DNA of 64,000 nt from positions 2,146,001 to 2,210,000 of the forward strand of contig NC_079368.1 of assembly GCF_021018895.1 (NCBI RefSeq), read 5' to 3'. Shown here piece after piece: positions 1 through 13,023 of this stretch. The DNA is from Seriola aureovittata. Taxonomy: Eukaryota; Chordata; Actinopteri; Carangiformes; Carangidae. Position numbers and translations under genes: made by a program. Within the stretch, counting starts at the first letter, position 1, and every line of letters begins with the position of its first letter. The notes beneath the pieces are model-generated. The model was not told the origin of the DNA. It was given only the letters and a program-made list of their open reading frames with translations, and ran no database searches.

Positions 1-711
1 CTTGAAAGAAAAGGAGTGTTTCAGTAAAGACTGCTTTGCCTTCATGCTTTTTATCTATTAAAACATGAATGATATCTCAACAGTAACCTACACTGTATTT
101 CTTCTTCTTCTGTAAATGTCCTGTAGACTCACAGGATTGTGGTCTGTGAGGTTGTTGGAGGAGCATTCGACTACAAGAAGGGGGGCTCTGTTTGATGTGT
201 TTATTAGTGTATGAAATTAAAGTACACTCAATGTCTGCTGCAGCTGAATCCACAGTATAAAGTCAGCCTTGTGTGTGCAGCCAACCTCGGAAGCAGTGGA
301 TTGTAGTCAGTATGACTGTTGGTCCTTTTGGGTCAGTGCTTTGTCGGACCACAACATATCAAATCAGAAAGCCTCACAGGAGCCTGGAGCAGGCTGTAAA
401 GAGTATTTCCATACAACAGTAAGACAAAGATGTGCACATTGTTTTGATTGTGCAAATAAAACTGGTGCATGGAAGTTCATTCCTGACCTTTAACAACCGT
501 GCATGTGATAAGATCACATCCACATACTAGCTCTTTGCTGCTTACAACTGCAGTATGAGGACATGGTCTACTTGTAGGGGACTAGTTTCAGTGGCAGATT
601 AATCCACATTTAGTGCTGTAGTGTAGTATTGGGTATGTGTGTGTTTGTGTATGTATGTGTGTGTGTGTGTTTGTACATTCCTTCTTATCTCTCACTTTTT
701 TGTGTGTCCAG
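1..711 (+). other. Intron of TJP2 at the left window edge
   Basis: There is no exon here that fits the PDZ3 or hinge region of ZO-2. Short open frames are not family-like. A broken GT tract at about 633-672 comes just before the acceptor (tttttgtgtgtccag) of the SH3 exon. Confidence 0.6.
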
Positions 712-1516
712 TTTATAACGACATCTTACTATCGGGGCGTGGAGATTCCTTCTTCATCCGGACCCACTTTGAGTATGAGAAGGAGACTCCTCAGAGCTTG
801 GCCTTCAGTCGGGGGGACATCTTTAAGGTGGTGGACACCCTGTATGATGGCAAGCTTGGCAACTGGCTGGCAATCCGTGTTGGCAAGGAGAAGCAGCTGC
901 TAGAGAAGGGTATCATCCCCAATAAGAGCAGGTAGGGCTGTCAGCTGGTCCCTCTTTAGAAAGACATAAAGGTGTGTCCCTCAGACAGAACTCTCCCTCC
1001 CCTGATGAAGGATTAACCATACCATCATCATCATCATTAGCTCCCAACCCCATCCTCACAGAGACCAGGGACAGTTTTTCTAAAACTCCAGCCTCTGTGA
1101 TAAATGTCAACACCTGATTTTGAGATGAGGTCACTGGCAGGAAAATACCCCATCATAAAGCCCATCATATAACTTACTGTAACTAGAAGTTCACACATTC
1201 AACAGGGCAGCCAGCTGACCTGACTCAGTGAATAGCTGTGGACCAGGACAGGTAGCAGGTGTTCTTGGGTGAAGCAGGTGATGTAACAGTTCACAGTGCT
1301 AGGTGGCCTGTGGATGACTGTATGTAACTTGTAGTTTCTACCATTAGAAAAATACTCACGCAAACACATTAACTGTTGTGTCAGATTGTTGATTATATTT
1401 CATTATTGATCCTGCCTCTACACAGCAGTGATGCTATGTGTCTGAGTCCAGCTGCTGACCACAGTCTTACACTACAGTCTGAGTGATGTAAGGTCACCAT
1501 GACACCACATGACTGT

Positions 1517-1559
<43 letters not shown>

Positions 1560-4500
1560 CTGTCAGCTGTATGTCCAGTGTGTTTGAGTGGCACCTCTAG
1601 GGTTAAATACCAACAAATCAAATAGAATAAGAGGTGACTGTACAGTGCCAGGAATTCAACTAAAACTATATGTTTGTGTGTATCATACTGTTAAAGACTG
1701 TAAAATACAAGAGTGGGATGTTTAAAATGAGAAGGAAAACAGATGCACAGCTCTGCTGCACTGCAGTAACATTACAGTGAGACAGCTGTTATTACAGAAA
1801 CAGTCAGTCTCTGGTGGGAGACAACATGTCCCAGTTCTATGCTGTGGTTTGACTACACCATATGTTCACATGAGGAAAAGGGTGTGTACTGTAAAGACCT
1901 ACATGCAGAATATCAAATATTCAACTTGTAACTAAGTCAAGTTTATTTCTACAGCAGTTTTAAAAGAGGTGTCACAGACTGGTCCACAATAAAAATGAAT
2001 TACAGCTAAACAAAGCAGAGCTGAACAGGAGGGGATAGACTACACAGCTGTTCATGTCAGAAGCCTGTTTCTCCCCAACTAGCGATTACGCTGCTCTGCT
2101 CTGTCTTAATCACAGGTAGAGCTGATCTTTATTAAAAAAAACTCACAAATTTATTTCATTCTTACAGTTTCATAATGATTGAATGATGAATGAAAGGATG
2201 TTTTCTGTCTTTTCATCTTTACTAATCAACCATTTAAATTACTGTGCAGTTTAGAGACTACCAGCAGCTATCGGACACTTTTAAGGTGGAATGTTTTCTT
2301 GCATGTTATTCAATGCATGATTGACGTTTGGAAATCAATCAGTACACCTTAAATGTCAATATGACAACTTTGACCATTTCATCTGTTTTTTTTATTACCT
2401 CTCTACATGACATATGCTTTAGTGATGATCAGATCTTCAAGTGCTTAAAACTGACTGTTCAGTAGTTCTATTTACCACCATAAAAAGCAGCAGGATATGA
2501 AACCAAACAAAATGACATGTTCTTCCTGTCTTTTAATCTCCTCCGCTCTTAAATCACAGCAGTAACTACAGATGCGCGCATGTTGGTTATATGCTGTTAT
2601 ATACGTGAAACTGTGGCAGGGCAATTTAAATTTGGTATTCATTTAATACTAAAAATAATAAGTTACTACATTAAAGGGGTAATAAGTCAAATATCGTCTT
2701 GACATTTGCAAAGGTATGAGCAATCGGCGTTCTGATGATCGTTGATCACCAATATCATCGTCCATCGGCAAAACCCTAGTACAGGGACAGACTTCTCTGT
2801 TCATTCTGTAAATGACAGTGAAGCTGGAACCGTTCATGTCACTGGGTGAAGTGTGTGTGTGTGTGTGTGTGTGTGTGTTGTGAATCCTGGTGGTGATGGT
2901 CACAAGATTACAGGTTCACTCCTATCTCTCCTCTCAGCGTTTACAGCTGAAGAGATCTCTGCGCTCCTATTGATCAGCATCACTAAACAGTCAACTGTTA
3001 CAGTCAAACCAGGGAAAGAAGAAAAGTTCTTCTTCTTTTGCTTAATGCTGGTTCACGACTGTCACCATCATTCCGACTGCTCCATGTGGGGTCAGGCTTT
3101 TTTGAGACTGTCTTCATCTAGTTATGTGCCTGCGATACAATAGACGACATAAATGGCGATCAAAGGTGAAAATATTCTCATAAAGAGTGATGGAGAGACG
3201 TCTTCAAAACGACCAAACCCAGCCCTCTCTGGAGCTCTACTTCTGCGTCATACTTCAACATAGAAAAATGGTTGAAACGTTAAAGAGGCCACAAGACTTG
3301 ACACTCTTTAGGGTTAAATCGGTATTTTGAAAACTTGCAGTTTTAACAAAATCGCAGTTTACATTTTGTGTCATTTTTAGACCGTTTCAGACATTATAAT
3401 GGGTGTGTATTGCACTGAATGTTTGTGCTGTTTCATAGAAAGTGTCTATCTAAGCACAGACACTTGACACAGACAACACAAACACAGAATTTCAATAGTG
3501 AGCCTCAAAGTGATTGGAGTACCCTCCACCTCTCCCATTGACTGCAATACAAATTCAGGAGCACAAAGGTCTTGTGCCGCTCATGGTACACTCATGGTTC
3601 CGATAGGAGTTACCATTGTTTTAAGAAATAGCAGTTGTTTGAGAGGCTCGCCGAGCTAAAATCACACCCAGATCTGTGACAATTCTGTGTCTTTCAGCTA
3701 GACACAGATGTTTGAAACAGCTCGTTAAGAGAGTCTTTGATCTCTGTGATGTTTATAAACACAGCCACACACACACACACACATAGCCAGACTCTCTCAC
3801 ACACACACACACACACACATACATACATACATATATACTGTATATATTGACAGAAACCCACAAACACCATCTCCACAATTTGGATTAACCTACCTCTCAA
3901 CATGGCAAGAAGGAATTATTGGCTTTGTTGTACAAAACCTTATGCAATTTAATACTGCCAAACAGAATCAGAAGCATAGACATTTGCAGACACTTATTTT
4001 GAAAGTGCCTCCATGTCGCAGAGATGGTATATCTCTGCAATATGGATACATTTTCCAAATAAGAGTCTCAAAAAGGTAAGAGGTAAGGTAGGTTATAAAA
4101 GTTTTATCTTAGAAGCTATCGTCTATATGGGGATATAGTGTTATAGCTTTATTGCAGATCAACTTTTGTTAGGGCATGTACATGTGTGTATACATGTCTT
4201 GCTATGGTTGTGGGGACACATTTGGGTTTGAAACCATCAGTGTGAGGTTGTCTTGGCCAGTTGTGACAGCTTCAAATGGCTTTTTGAGGGACACCTGCAG
4301 TGACTGAGGTCAGTGTCAGGATAAGTCTCTATGACATGAATGAAACTGAAAGTAACGTCCTTTGTACAGATTGAAACATGAGGAGTGAAGTACACGCACC
4401 GAGCAGCAGGCACATTCAACATTTCTATTTTTTTGTAGTTGAAACTACTGTCTGACTACAGTCTGACATCAACATCCTGATGACTAGAGTCTGACGACCA

Positions 4501-5511
4501 CAGTCTGATGACAACCGTCGGATGACTACAGTCTGATTACTATAGTCTGACAGGTGTCTGTCCTCCCTGTCAGAGCGGAGCAGATGTCCAGTGTGCAGAG
4601 CTCTCATAAAGCTGTGGTGGGCGATCGAGCTGACTTCTGGAGGCTGCGAGGTCAACGCTCAGTGAAGAGGAAGGACCTAAGGAAAAGCAGAGAGAACCTG
4701 ACCAGTCAGACGCTGGCCACCCGCTTCCCAGCATATGAACGAGTGGTGCTGCGAGAGGGTGGGTGATCCATGGCGGGATGGTCCACAGAGGCCGCACCCT
4801 AAATTCTCAGTACCAGGTTCCACAGGGCCTCCTCAGGGTCTCGTAGAGTCAAGGCCTCCATTTGTAGGAGATATAGACTTGAGGCATCACTTACTGATAT
4901 ATTTAGTTCTTCTGATATTCTTTAGTTCTTCTGAGTGATTTAGGTTAAAAGCAGAGTTTTCTAGAGAAGTGATCCAGTTTTAACAGAAGACATTTTTCTT
5001 ATCACAGCACGGTCACAAACAAAACCTGACACTGTCCCATTAGATTAGGTTTTTCTCTTGATTCATGAAATTTGAAAACATGTTTGTATGTGCTGGGTCA
5101 TTTCACTGATATATCAGCATGACTAATATTATCATACCATTGTAACTATTCACTATTGAGACCACTTGACTTGTCTGAGACTATGATCTGTGAGCAGAAT
5201 TGTAACCAACTGTGTGTCATTGCAGCTGGTTTCCGGCGTCCTGTGGTTCTGTTCGGCCCCATCGCTGACGCTGCTAATGAGAGACTGGCCTCTGAGATGC
5301 CCGACTTGTTTGTTGTTGCCAGTGAGTCTGTGTGTGTGTGTGTGCGTATATGTACGTGTCTCCATGTGTGTGTGAGTCTCCTCCCTGTGTGGAGTGTAAA
5401 ACTTCTCATTGTTTGCTTTCTGTTAGAAACTGAGCCTAAAGACGCCGGCTCTGAGAAGTCCTCAGGTGTGGTCCGTCTAAACACCATACGACAAATCATT
5501 GAGCAGGTAGC

Positions 5512-5573
<62 letters not shown>

Positions 5574-6118
5574 CCTCCCCTGATCTGAAGTCATCTGGAT
5601 AAAACAAAGACAGGATGAGGAGACCCATTGTCAGCTGAACCACAGCTGGTCTAGTCAGACCTCCATCACCTTGTATCCCTGTTCCTCACACCACACAGGA
5701 TAAGCATGCGCTGCTGGATGTGACCCCTAAGGCGGTGGACACCTTGAACTACACCCAGTGGTACCCCATCGTCATCTTCTTCAACCCAGACACCAAGCAT
5801 GGCATCAAGGCCATGAGACAGAGGATCATCCCCAGCTCCAACCGCAGTGCCCGCAAGCTGTACGAGCAGGCCGTCAAACTGAGGAAGACCTGCTGCCACT
5901 TATTCACTGGTACAGACACACATACACAGTCAGTCAGGTGTAACATTCGTACAGTAGCAGCTGGTTATTTACCCTATTGAAGTGTGTTCGCTGAGGTTGG
6001 ATGGTTTTCTCATCCAGCCACCATCGACTTGAACTCAGCAAACGACGCCTGGTACGGGAGCATCAAAGACTCCATCAGAGAGCAGCAGATGCAGGCTGTG
6101 TGGGTCTCTGACGGCAAG

Positions 6119-6176
<58 letters not shown>

Positions 6177-7290
6177 GTGGGGCTGTAACTCTACTGTAAC
6201 TCTAAAGGACATTAAAATAACAGATGTCTGAGGATTAATGTTTACACTATGTCGACTTTCACATCTAAATATACTGCTCTAGGTTTAATTGTACATTTAG
6301 ACTCTGTCTGACACTAGTATGATTTCTGTTTTCACTCTGTTGTCAGGCAGATTACGTTTATTTATACATGTCATGAGAAGCTGACTCACAGTGTAAATCC
6401 ACGTCACTGTGACCCCAGCTCTCAGCAGACAGACTCGTGATAAAGATGTGGTCATACTTGATATGAGAGAGGACCAAACTACCCAGCCTATAAAGCTCCA
6501 GAAAATGAGGGGTTAAACCTGCGTTTCTATTCAAATCTACACATAGACACTCAATTTATGTGATCATGTGTTAAATACTTGTACTTCACATCTCAGTCCA
6601 GGAATGTCAGTATGAGCACAGAGTTCACTTCAGGTCCACACACCTGAACCTGGATCAGTCTGATCCAGCAGTCCTGAGACTGGATCAGAGGTGCTGATTC
6701 AGCTGGATGGTCTTTTAGAGGCTGCAAGTTGTGATGCTGTTGGTCTGTGTGTTATACAGAGAGGTGGTGAGAGTCTTGATGGAGGAGGAGTCAGGACTGG
6801 TAGATCAGACTGACCTAGCTTTAGCTGGTGTTCCTAATAAACTGGACACTGAGAGTAGATCTTATTTATTCTTGCTCAGTCTGGTGAAGTGGACTGACTG
6901 TGGTCTTCCTGCTACCTGTTGTGTGCACAATGTTCAGTGTGTCTTCTACTTCCTGTCAGTAGTGCTCTACAGCTCGGCTTTGTCTCTTCTTCTTCTCTCT
7001 CGTTGCTATCCGTCTGTCCATCCTTCCTTCCTGTACACCCAAGATCCATCATGTGTCTCTTCTAGCTGGAGGGAGTAGAGACTGATCTGGACTGCCAGGA
7101 CGTGGAGCGTCTGTCCTTTCTGTCCGCCATGTCCGCCGACTACCTCAGCATGGACAGCCGGCTGACCTCCGACCTGGACGACACCGCTGATGAGGGCGGG
7201 GCCTACACCGACAACGAGCCTGATGTGGAAACACTACACATCTCTGCCATCAGTCGCTCATCTGAACCTGTCACAGCTGAGGAGGTCTCT

Positions 7291-7329
<39 letters not shown>

Positions 7330-8500
7330 ACACACACACACACACACATACAGATGGATTAACACTGGTGCTGGTCTGCTGCTCTCTGAACCATCCAGAC
7401 CTCTCAGGTCAAGTACCTGATGTGATCCATACTGTATGTCCATTTCAACTCTATGGACATGTCAGACTCTCATACACACACAATCTCCCTACCTCTCTCT
7501 GCATTCGGCTGCCATCTGTAGTTCAGATGAGGACTTACAACTCCAAACCTAACATGGCAGGACACAACAGTCAGTGTTAACTTCTATAATACACTGTAGC
7601 ATGCCACCTGAGTTACCTGGTTACCAGGTAAACCACCAGCACCACTTACTAACATAATGAGGTGTATAGACAGTCTATCAGAGATGTGTAGACACTGTCC
7701 AGACACCACAAGTCAATGGGATTGATTTTAAAGGTTCTGTATGTAACATTCAGAAAACTTATGTTGTTAATGACAGCAGAGACCCACAGTCAGCTTCCTG
7801 TTGCTCACACTCTGTAGGTAGGTATGAGTGTACATCCTGGCCATCAGTTACAGTGATGTGATGGTCAGACTGGGAAAGAAATTTGGCCTGTGTGGTGTTT
7901 AGGGCCAGTTTAAGGATTACCAGGGGAAGAAGAAAGAGCAGTCTACCCTTCATCACCACCAGACCATGTGGAGATTTGAATGGGATTAACTGTGAGTAGA
8001 GACAATAGAACAGTGGTGAAGTAACAGCGGTGTTATAACTGCCTGTACTTATCCGCGGTAACACACACACACACAGCAGACTCTCATGTGCACCCTGACT
8101 GACAGTCACACAGAGAGGGGCAGTAAAAACTAGTCCTGATGTCCAGTTTGACTCCAGGAGACTAAAGGAGACTGGCTGTCATCACGTTGATAGATGAGGT
8201 AACTGAAGCGACACTGTTATTATAGTTTGAGGGGCCACATCCTTCGATGGTGTGGCCCTTCGTAGACCACGAAGACCAAACCAAAATGAGATGGTCTGGT
8301 CTATGGAGGATTTTTACTTCCCTTTCCCTCTGGAACAAATGATTGAGAATATTCTTGTCATTGTCATTGATATTTATGAGACAAGACCAAAGTCAATTTA
8401 TTAAAGTGTATCTTAATAGACCGAATGAAGGTCACAGTATTGACACACCCACCATTGCCATGGTCCTGTCCACTGATCTGTGTGTGTACTTTGTGTGTAC

Positions 8501-8536
<36 letters not shown>

Positions 8537-11500
8537 TGCACGTGCATGTGTGTTTGTGTTTGTGTGTAGATCTTGCGCAGGTACAGTCCAGACATCAGGA
8601 GTCGTATGAGGAAAATCAGCAGCCGGGAAGTCCTCAACAGGTCCAGTCCTCCAGCTGTGTCCTTTCCAGACAACAAGGTGAGACACACACACAGCAACTG
8701 TTTTATGTCACTGGGAATCTGTCTGGGTTTTGCACTGTCTGATCCACAGCACTTGTTGACAGATTTTTTTTTGTACAGTTTTTTGTACCGGACTGTAAAC
8801 ATGTTTATTTCTGCTGTAAAGTTGGGCATTTTAACATAAGTCTATGGGGATTGACTCACAGCTGGAGCCAGACTCAAGCGGCCAGTCGAAGAAGTGCAGT
8901 TTTTGGTACTTCTGTGTCGGCTTCATGTTTTTGCCTCAGAGGTTGCCGCTTGGTTGGCACATATTACTCTTTTGATAATGCGCCTTTAAAATAACAGTAA
9001 ACTGCGCTACTGACCTTAGACCAGGTTTTTGTTGGTTAATTGTACAATTGCTTCCTTCTGTCTCAAGATAGCAATGCACCAACAATGAGCCTGACCACAT
9101 CTAATTTTAAGACCAACACGACCAGGGGCGCACAGATAAGCACAAGTGTATTTGCTGTTTAAACAACATGGGCACTGGACGGGAAAACGTCTACTGTGTC
9201 AGTCTGAAACTAGCGTAGCCAGGTGTAAGATAGGGCCCTCTTTCATACTCTGTCCAAAGATCTGAACTTGTGGAAGGATGTTATGTTCGTCAAAGACGTT
9301 TAATACAAACTTTTAATTCTTAGGCTAAGAAGTGGCACTGTTGATACTGTAAGATCCAATTCATGGAGCTATTATCAATCTGATATTATTATATTATTGT
9401 CTTTATATTACTGCTGTAACATTATATTATGCTCTTACTTCACCTCATTGTATTAATACCACTTACACTAGTGGCACTGGTGATACTGGCACTCTGGTTT
9501 GTGGAAAAGCCCAATCTGACCTTCATGATGAACAAAACCAACAAGACCTTTCTGATCAGTAAACTCTTCATACAGCCAGCGTTCTCCACACAGAGTTTAT
9601 AACCACTGAAACAACACCTTAGGCCCTCTGCAGGTGTACCACAGCAGGAGGTCCCACTCAGTTAAAATCCCAGTTGTACCTCAGGATCTCCTGAAAAAAC
9701 TAGGGGCCAGTTTTACATATTGCATATTGCAAGATATTTCTTAAAAGACCAGTCTGTAGTGTTGGTGCAGTCTTCATTTTGCTCATAGATCAGTCTAATG
9801 CAAGTAAAACCATTTCACAAAAATAAATACTGACTCATTTTACGCCAGAAACATTAGACACCTTACCCCCAGGCTCAGCCCCTAAGACCAATGTTCCCAT
9901 GGTAACAATCAATGACACCTGCAATGATGCACATCATTTGTGGTTTGCTAACATTGTTATGTAGAGAGAAATAAGAAGGTAAAGAGTTTTTAGAGACTGC
10001 AGCCATTTTTTGGCAAATTACATTTTCTTTTTATTGTTTCACTCTTTGATGAATTTCCAAAGTAAAATATCCTTGTAACTGTTGAATTATTCCAAAAGAC
10101 AAACATTTTCTGCTGGGGTTTTTAGAGCTGTTAGAGATGTGGTTGCTCGGTCGGCCATTTTTTAATATTGAAAAGCCTTAATTTACCCAGAATTCATTGT
10201 ACCACAGTCCGGCTTAAGATAGTCAAGAACTAAAATGCTTTTTGCAACAGATGAATTTAGACATCCGTCTGAAGTCTGACTATTTGTTATCACTAAGACT
10301 CAAAGTCTGTCTTTGTGAAACCATCTACCTCAGAGAACTAATCATGTAGAATGGTCTGTCTCTGTTGGTGTCAGTGAGAAGACAGGCTGTGTGGTTAGAG
10401 ATGTGCTTAGGTGTTTGACAGAGAGTCCAAATACAGGTGGAATTATCTGCTCTGGCTCTGATGCTTTCCCTATTACTCAGGTGAAACTGTCTCTGAGGGA
10501 GGAGCTGGTCTTTGTATCGGGATCCATTAACCCACACCACCATCCCCGCCAACACCACCCTCCACCCCCAAGTTCCAGCCGAAGTTACGACTCTCCCTCC
10601 AGCAGCAGCCCCGCCAGCAGCAACAACGACCCTCCACCATCCATCTCCAGTTCAGCTGTCTTTTCCAGCCCCCCGCCCCCGCCCCCTCCCCCGATTCACC
10701 ACTTCAACTCCTTCAACAAGCTGCGGTCCCTGGTAGCATCCCAGCCCCGTGCCGCGCCCACAGAGACTGCAGTTCACCCACCTGTGGTGGCCTGCAGGCA
10801 GCAGGACGAGGGAGCAGATGACAGCCCTGTCGAGGACCCATCCATGAAGTCCTTCTTGGGGAAAATCAAGGCCTTCGAGAAGATGGATCACTTCGCCCGA
10901 GCCCATAGGATGCTGGAACTGCAGGAGGCACAGAACGCCAGGGTGGGCACAGCTGTCATTTCACTCACAGTGCTACCATAAGATGTTGTGTTTATTGTGC
11001 AGTAAAGGTGTTGAATCCCAGTCATCACAGTCTCCTGTGTTTCCAGTTGGAAATTGCTCAGAAACATCCAGACATCTACGCTGTTCCTCTGAAGACGGCC
11101 AAGCTGGACCACAGTCGCCCTCAGCCTATCGGGTAGGCTCTCTACTACCATACATCTGTCTCCACTGTGAGTGTGTCTGGAGTCATGTTAGTGTCTCCGC
11201 ACTGTTTGATAAATTAATCCTGTATATTGTCAGAAATAAAATATCAAGAGTAGCTGGAGTATCTATGTACAAAGCAGCCACTTAGTTTTGACAAAGTTGT
11301 CAGTCATGCATTTCATGAAGGTTGTTTCTCAACTTCTTCATCATGAGAAGTACTACACAGACCTGTGGAAAAAACTGGAATAAGCTTTGTCAGGTCTGTG
11401 TATAATTAATATAAATATAATAATTAGCTCCTCTAAGACTGATTAGAAATGAAGCTAACTGATGATACAAAGCAGCAGAGGCTATACAAAGATATCAAAG

Positions 11501-12455
11501 CTCCTCCAGCTTGAAATGTCCACTGAAATGTCATTAAGAAATGGACGTTAAGAGACATAGTAGAAGTCAAGACAAGACCTGGAAGAGAAGATGAAACTGC
11601 AGGTCTGCTGGACAGAGTCAAAGTTAAACCTCCACATGATTTAAATCCACTGAATGTCAGAAAAGTCTGGGTTTAACTGGAACTGTAATGCCTGATCTGC
11701 AGGTACCATGATAAACCACACCCCAGTCTCATTAGTGACCAGAGACAATAGTGTTGTTACTGAAAATTTCAATATCATAAAATATTTAAGGTCTTTCCTA
11801 AAGCAGTTGAAAATTGCAGGTTGATTGTGGGTGTAAGAAGAAAGTGTGAGAGCTTGGTAATGAAAGACTGAGGCCACAGTCTGAAAGAGTGGCTCATTCA
11901 CAGGAGCTGATCTCCATGCTAACCCGTGCTGGGCAAAAGGCTGAAGGTACTGCCCCTAAAGCAACATGTAATATGTTGTTACAGCCTGATCCAGAGTCTA
12001 ACTAACTAATGCCACCACTGTAGAAGAGTCAGGGGACCAAGGTCATGATATTATCTGTGGTAAATTTCACATCAGCCCCTCCAGTAGTTGTGCAGATGTT
12101 TCACTCTGAACCACAGATGTGGACCTCATGGTGGTGCTCTCGGTCTGGGAGCATGAATGTTTCTCTTTCATGACAATGCATCCAGTAATGTTGATGTTTC
12201 TGTCTTGTGTCAAACTGTCAATGAGAAAATACACAGTGTTGTTTAGACTAATGAAACACCTCGTGGTGGGGCAGGACTCAGTGCACCTTGTGTCTTCTGT
12301 GTCCTTCTAGCTCCAGCTCCCGTCCTGACCCCAAGACCCCTCCGTCCTCCAAGGAGGGACATCCCTTCTACCTGACTGAGGAGGTGGCAGAGGAGGAGGC
12401 GATACCAGGATATTACACCGCCAACTCTCACCAGTACCAGGACACAGAGCTGTAG
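712..12455 (+). CDS. tjp2: Tight junction protein 2 (ZO-2), 3' part, 11 coding exons
   Basis: ZO-2 is a membrane-associated guanylate kinase (MAGUK) scaffold linking claudins and occludin to actin at tight junctions. Exons read: 712-931, 4574-4758, 5226-5321, 5427-5506, 5699-5909, 6018-6118, 7066-7284, 8570-8677, 10481-10942, 11047-11132, 12311-12455. All reading phases close and give about 636 residues plus a split first codon. The first two exons encode the SH3 domain and hinge ([20 protein letters not shown], then [11 protein letters not shown]). Exons 3-6 encode the guanylate-kinase-like domain ([39 protein letters not shown]); its nucleotide loop is degenerate, as expected for a non-catalytic ZO protein. 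Exon 7 is acidic ([13 protein letters not shown]). Exon 9 is His/Pro/Ser-rich with an eight-proline run, then [10 protein letters not shown] and LQEAQNAR. The protein ends DTEL, the ZO-2 PDZ ligand. The PDZ1-3 exons lie upstream of the window. I cannot tell the tjp2a and tjp2b paralogues apart. Confidence 0.95.
1518..1557. repeat. (CA)n microsatellite in a TJP2 intron
   Basis: About twenty uninterrupted CA units lie in the 3.6-kb intron between the SH3 and hinge exons of TJP2. The rest of that intron (932-4573) shows another GT tract at 2851-2878 and CA/ATAC tracts at 3764-3836, and no coding exon. Confidence 0.9.
2851..2878. repeat. (GT)n microsatellite
   Basis: A pure GT run within the first full TJP2 intron of the window. 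It generates spurious Cys-Val and Thr-His open frames on both strands that are not genes. Confidence 0.9.
3764..3836. repeat. Compound CA and ATAC microsatellite
   Basis: Two CA runs separated by a short unique piece, followed by tetranucleotide (ATAC) units and an AT-rich tail. Intronic in TJP2. Confidence 0.85.
5513..5568. repeat. (CA)n tract just after a TJP2 donor site
   Basis: A CA run of about 27 units begins only some seven bases downstream of the 5' splice site at 5507, on the transcribed sense strand. CA runs in this position are known binding sites for hnRNP L in other genes. Confidence 0.9.
6122..6172. repeat. (CA)n tract just after a TJP2 donor site
   Basis: The CA run starts right after GTAAC of the donor at 6119, on the sense strand of TJP2. 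It is the second of three donor-proximal CA tracts in this gene. Confidence 0.9.
7292..7350. repeat. (CA)n tract just after a TJP2 donor site
   Basis: A CA run with one CCC interruption starts a few bases beyond the donor at 7285, whose sequence GTCTCT is a poor match to consensus. A nearby splicing enhancer may matter here. Confidence 0.9.
8480..8568. repeat. (GT)n tract serving as the acceptor region of a TJP2 exon
   Basis: A GT-rich tract runs up to the acceptor tgtgtgtag at 8569, replacing the usual polypyrimidine tract. GU-rich RNA is the binding preference of CELF proteins and TDP-43. The next exon (8570-8677) is clearly coding and matches the ZO-2 family. Confidence 0.85.
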
Positions 12456-12871
12456 GGTCAGAACACGGCAGCAGTGCCTGCCCCAGGCCTCTTGGACGGA
12501 CATGTACACATGCTGCACATGCAGTCTATCTATACATTCACCATTCCATCATGCCTGCACAAGGCAGCTGCTGACTGAATTGACTGCTGCTTCTTTTTCT
12601 TTGAGGAAGTTAATCTTAACTATCCATATGGATAGGAACACGCTGTCTTCACTTTACTTTTACTGTTGTATTGAATTGTTTCTCATGTACCACTTTGAAA
12701 TGGTCAAATGATCAGGAGCCACTTGTTTTCTTGCCTATGCAATTCTTCAGTTTCTGCACAGCAACTGAAACCTATTGCCACGAGTTCTGCCCTCACAAAA
12801 ACCTCAATGCGCTTTATCACATCCCTCCCCTTCTTTTTTAAGCAATTCAGTATATATTATGACATACAACG

Positions 12872-12905
<34 letters not shown>

Positions 12906-12949
12906 CATTCTAAACCATATATGTATGTATGTATGTGTGTATGTATGTA

Positions 12950-13001
<52 letters not shown>

Positions 13002-13020
13002 CATATGTTTATATATATGT
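12456..13020 (+). other. TJP2 3' untranslated start with AT/GTAT/GT compound microsatellite
   Basis: This follows directly after the TJP2 stop codon. About 400 bases of unique sequence are followed by (AT)n at about 12876-12905, (GTAT)n at about 12920-12956 and (GT)n at about 12955-12998. I see no AATAAA before the Tc1-like element that starts at 13024, so the poly(A) site is undetermined; one AATAAA lies farther on at 16165. Confidence 0.55.
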
Positions 13021-13023
13021 ATA

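Noticed and set aside
4237..4655. Open frames in the 4.2-4.6 kb region and CAGTCTGA-type direct repeats
   Set aside because: Loose repeats of 'gactacagtctga' explain the frame; no splice-site or family support apart from the real TJP2 exon at 4574.
5146..5643. Long open frames rich in Cys-Val or Thr-His on both strands (also near 637, 2853, 6000, 7200, 8400, 12800, 13700, 43770)
   Set aside because: They are translations of GT/CA microsatellites and shadow or run past true TJP2 exons; no gene.
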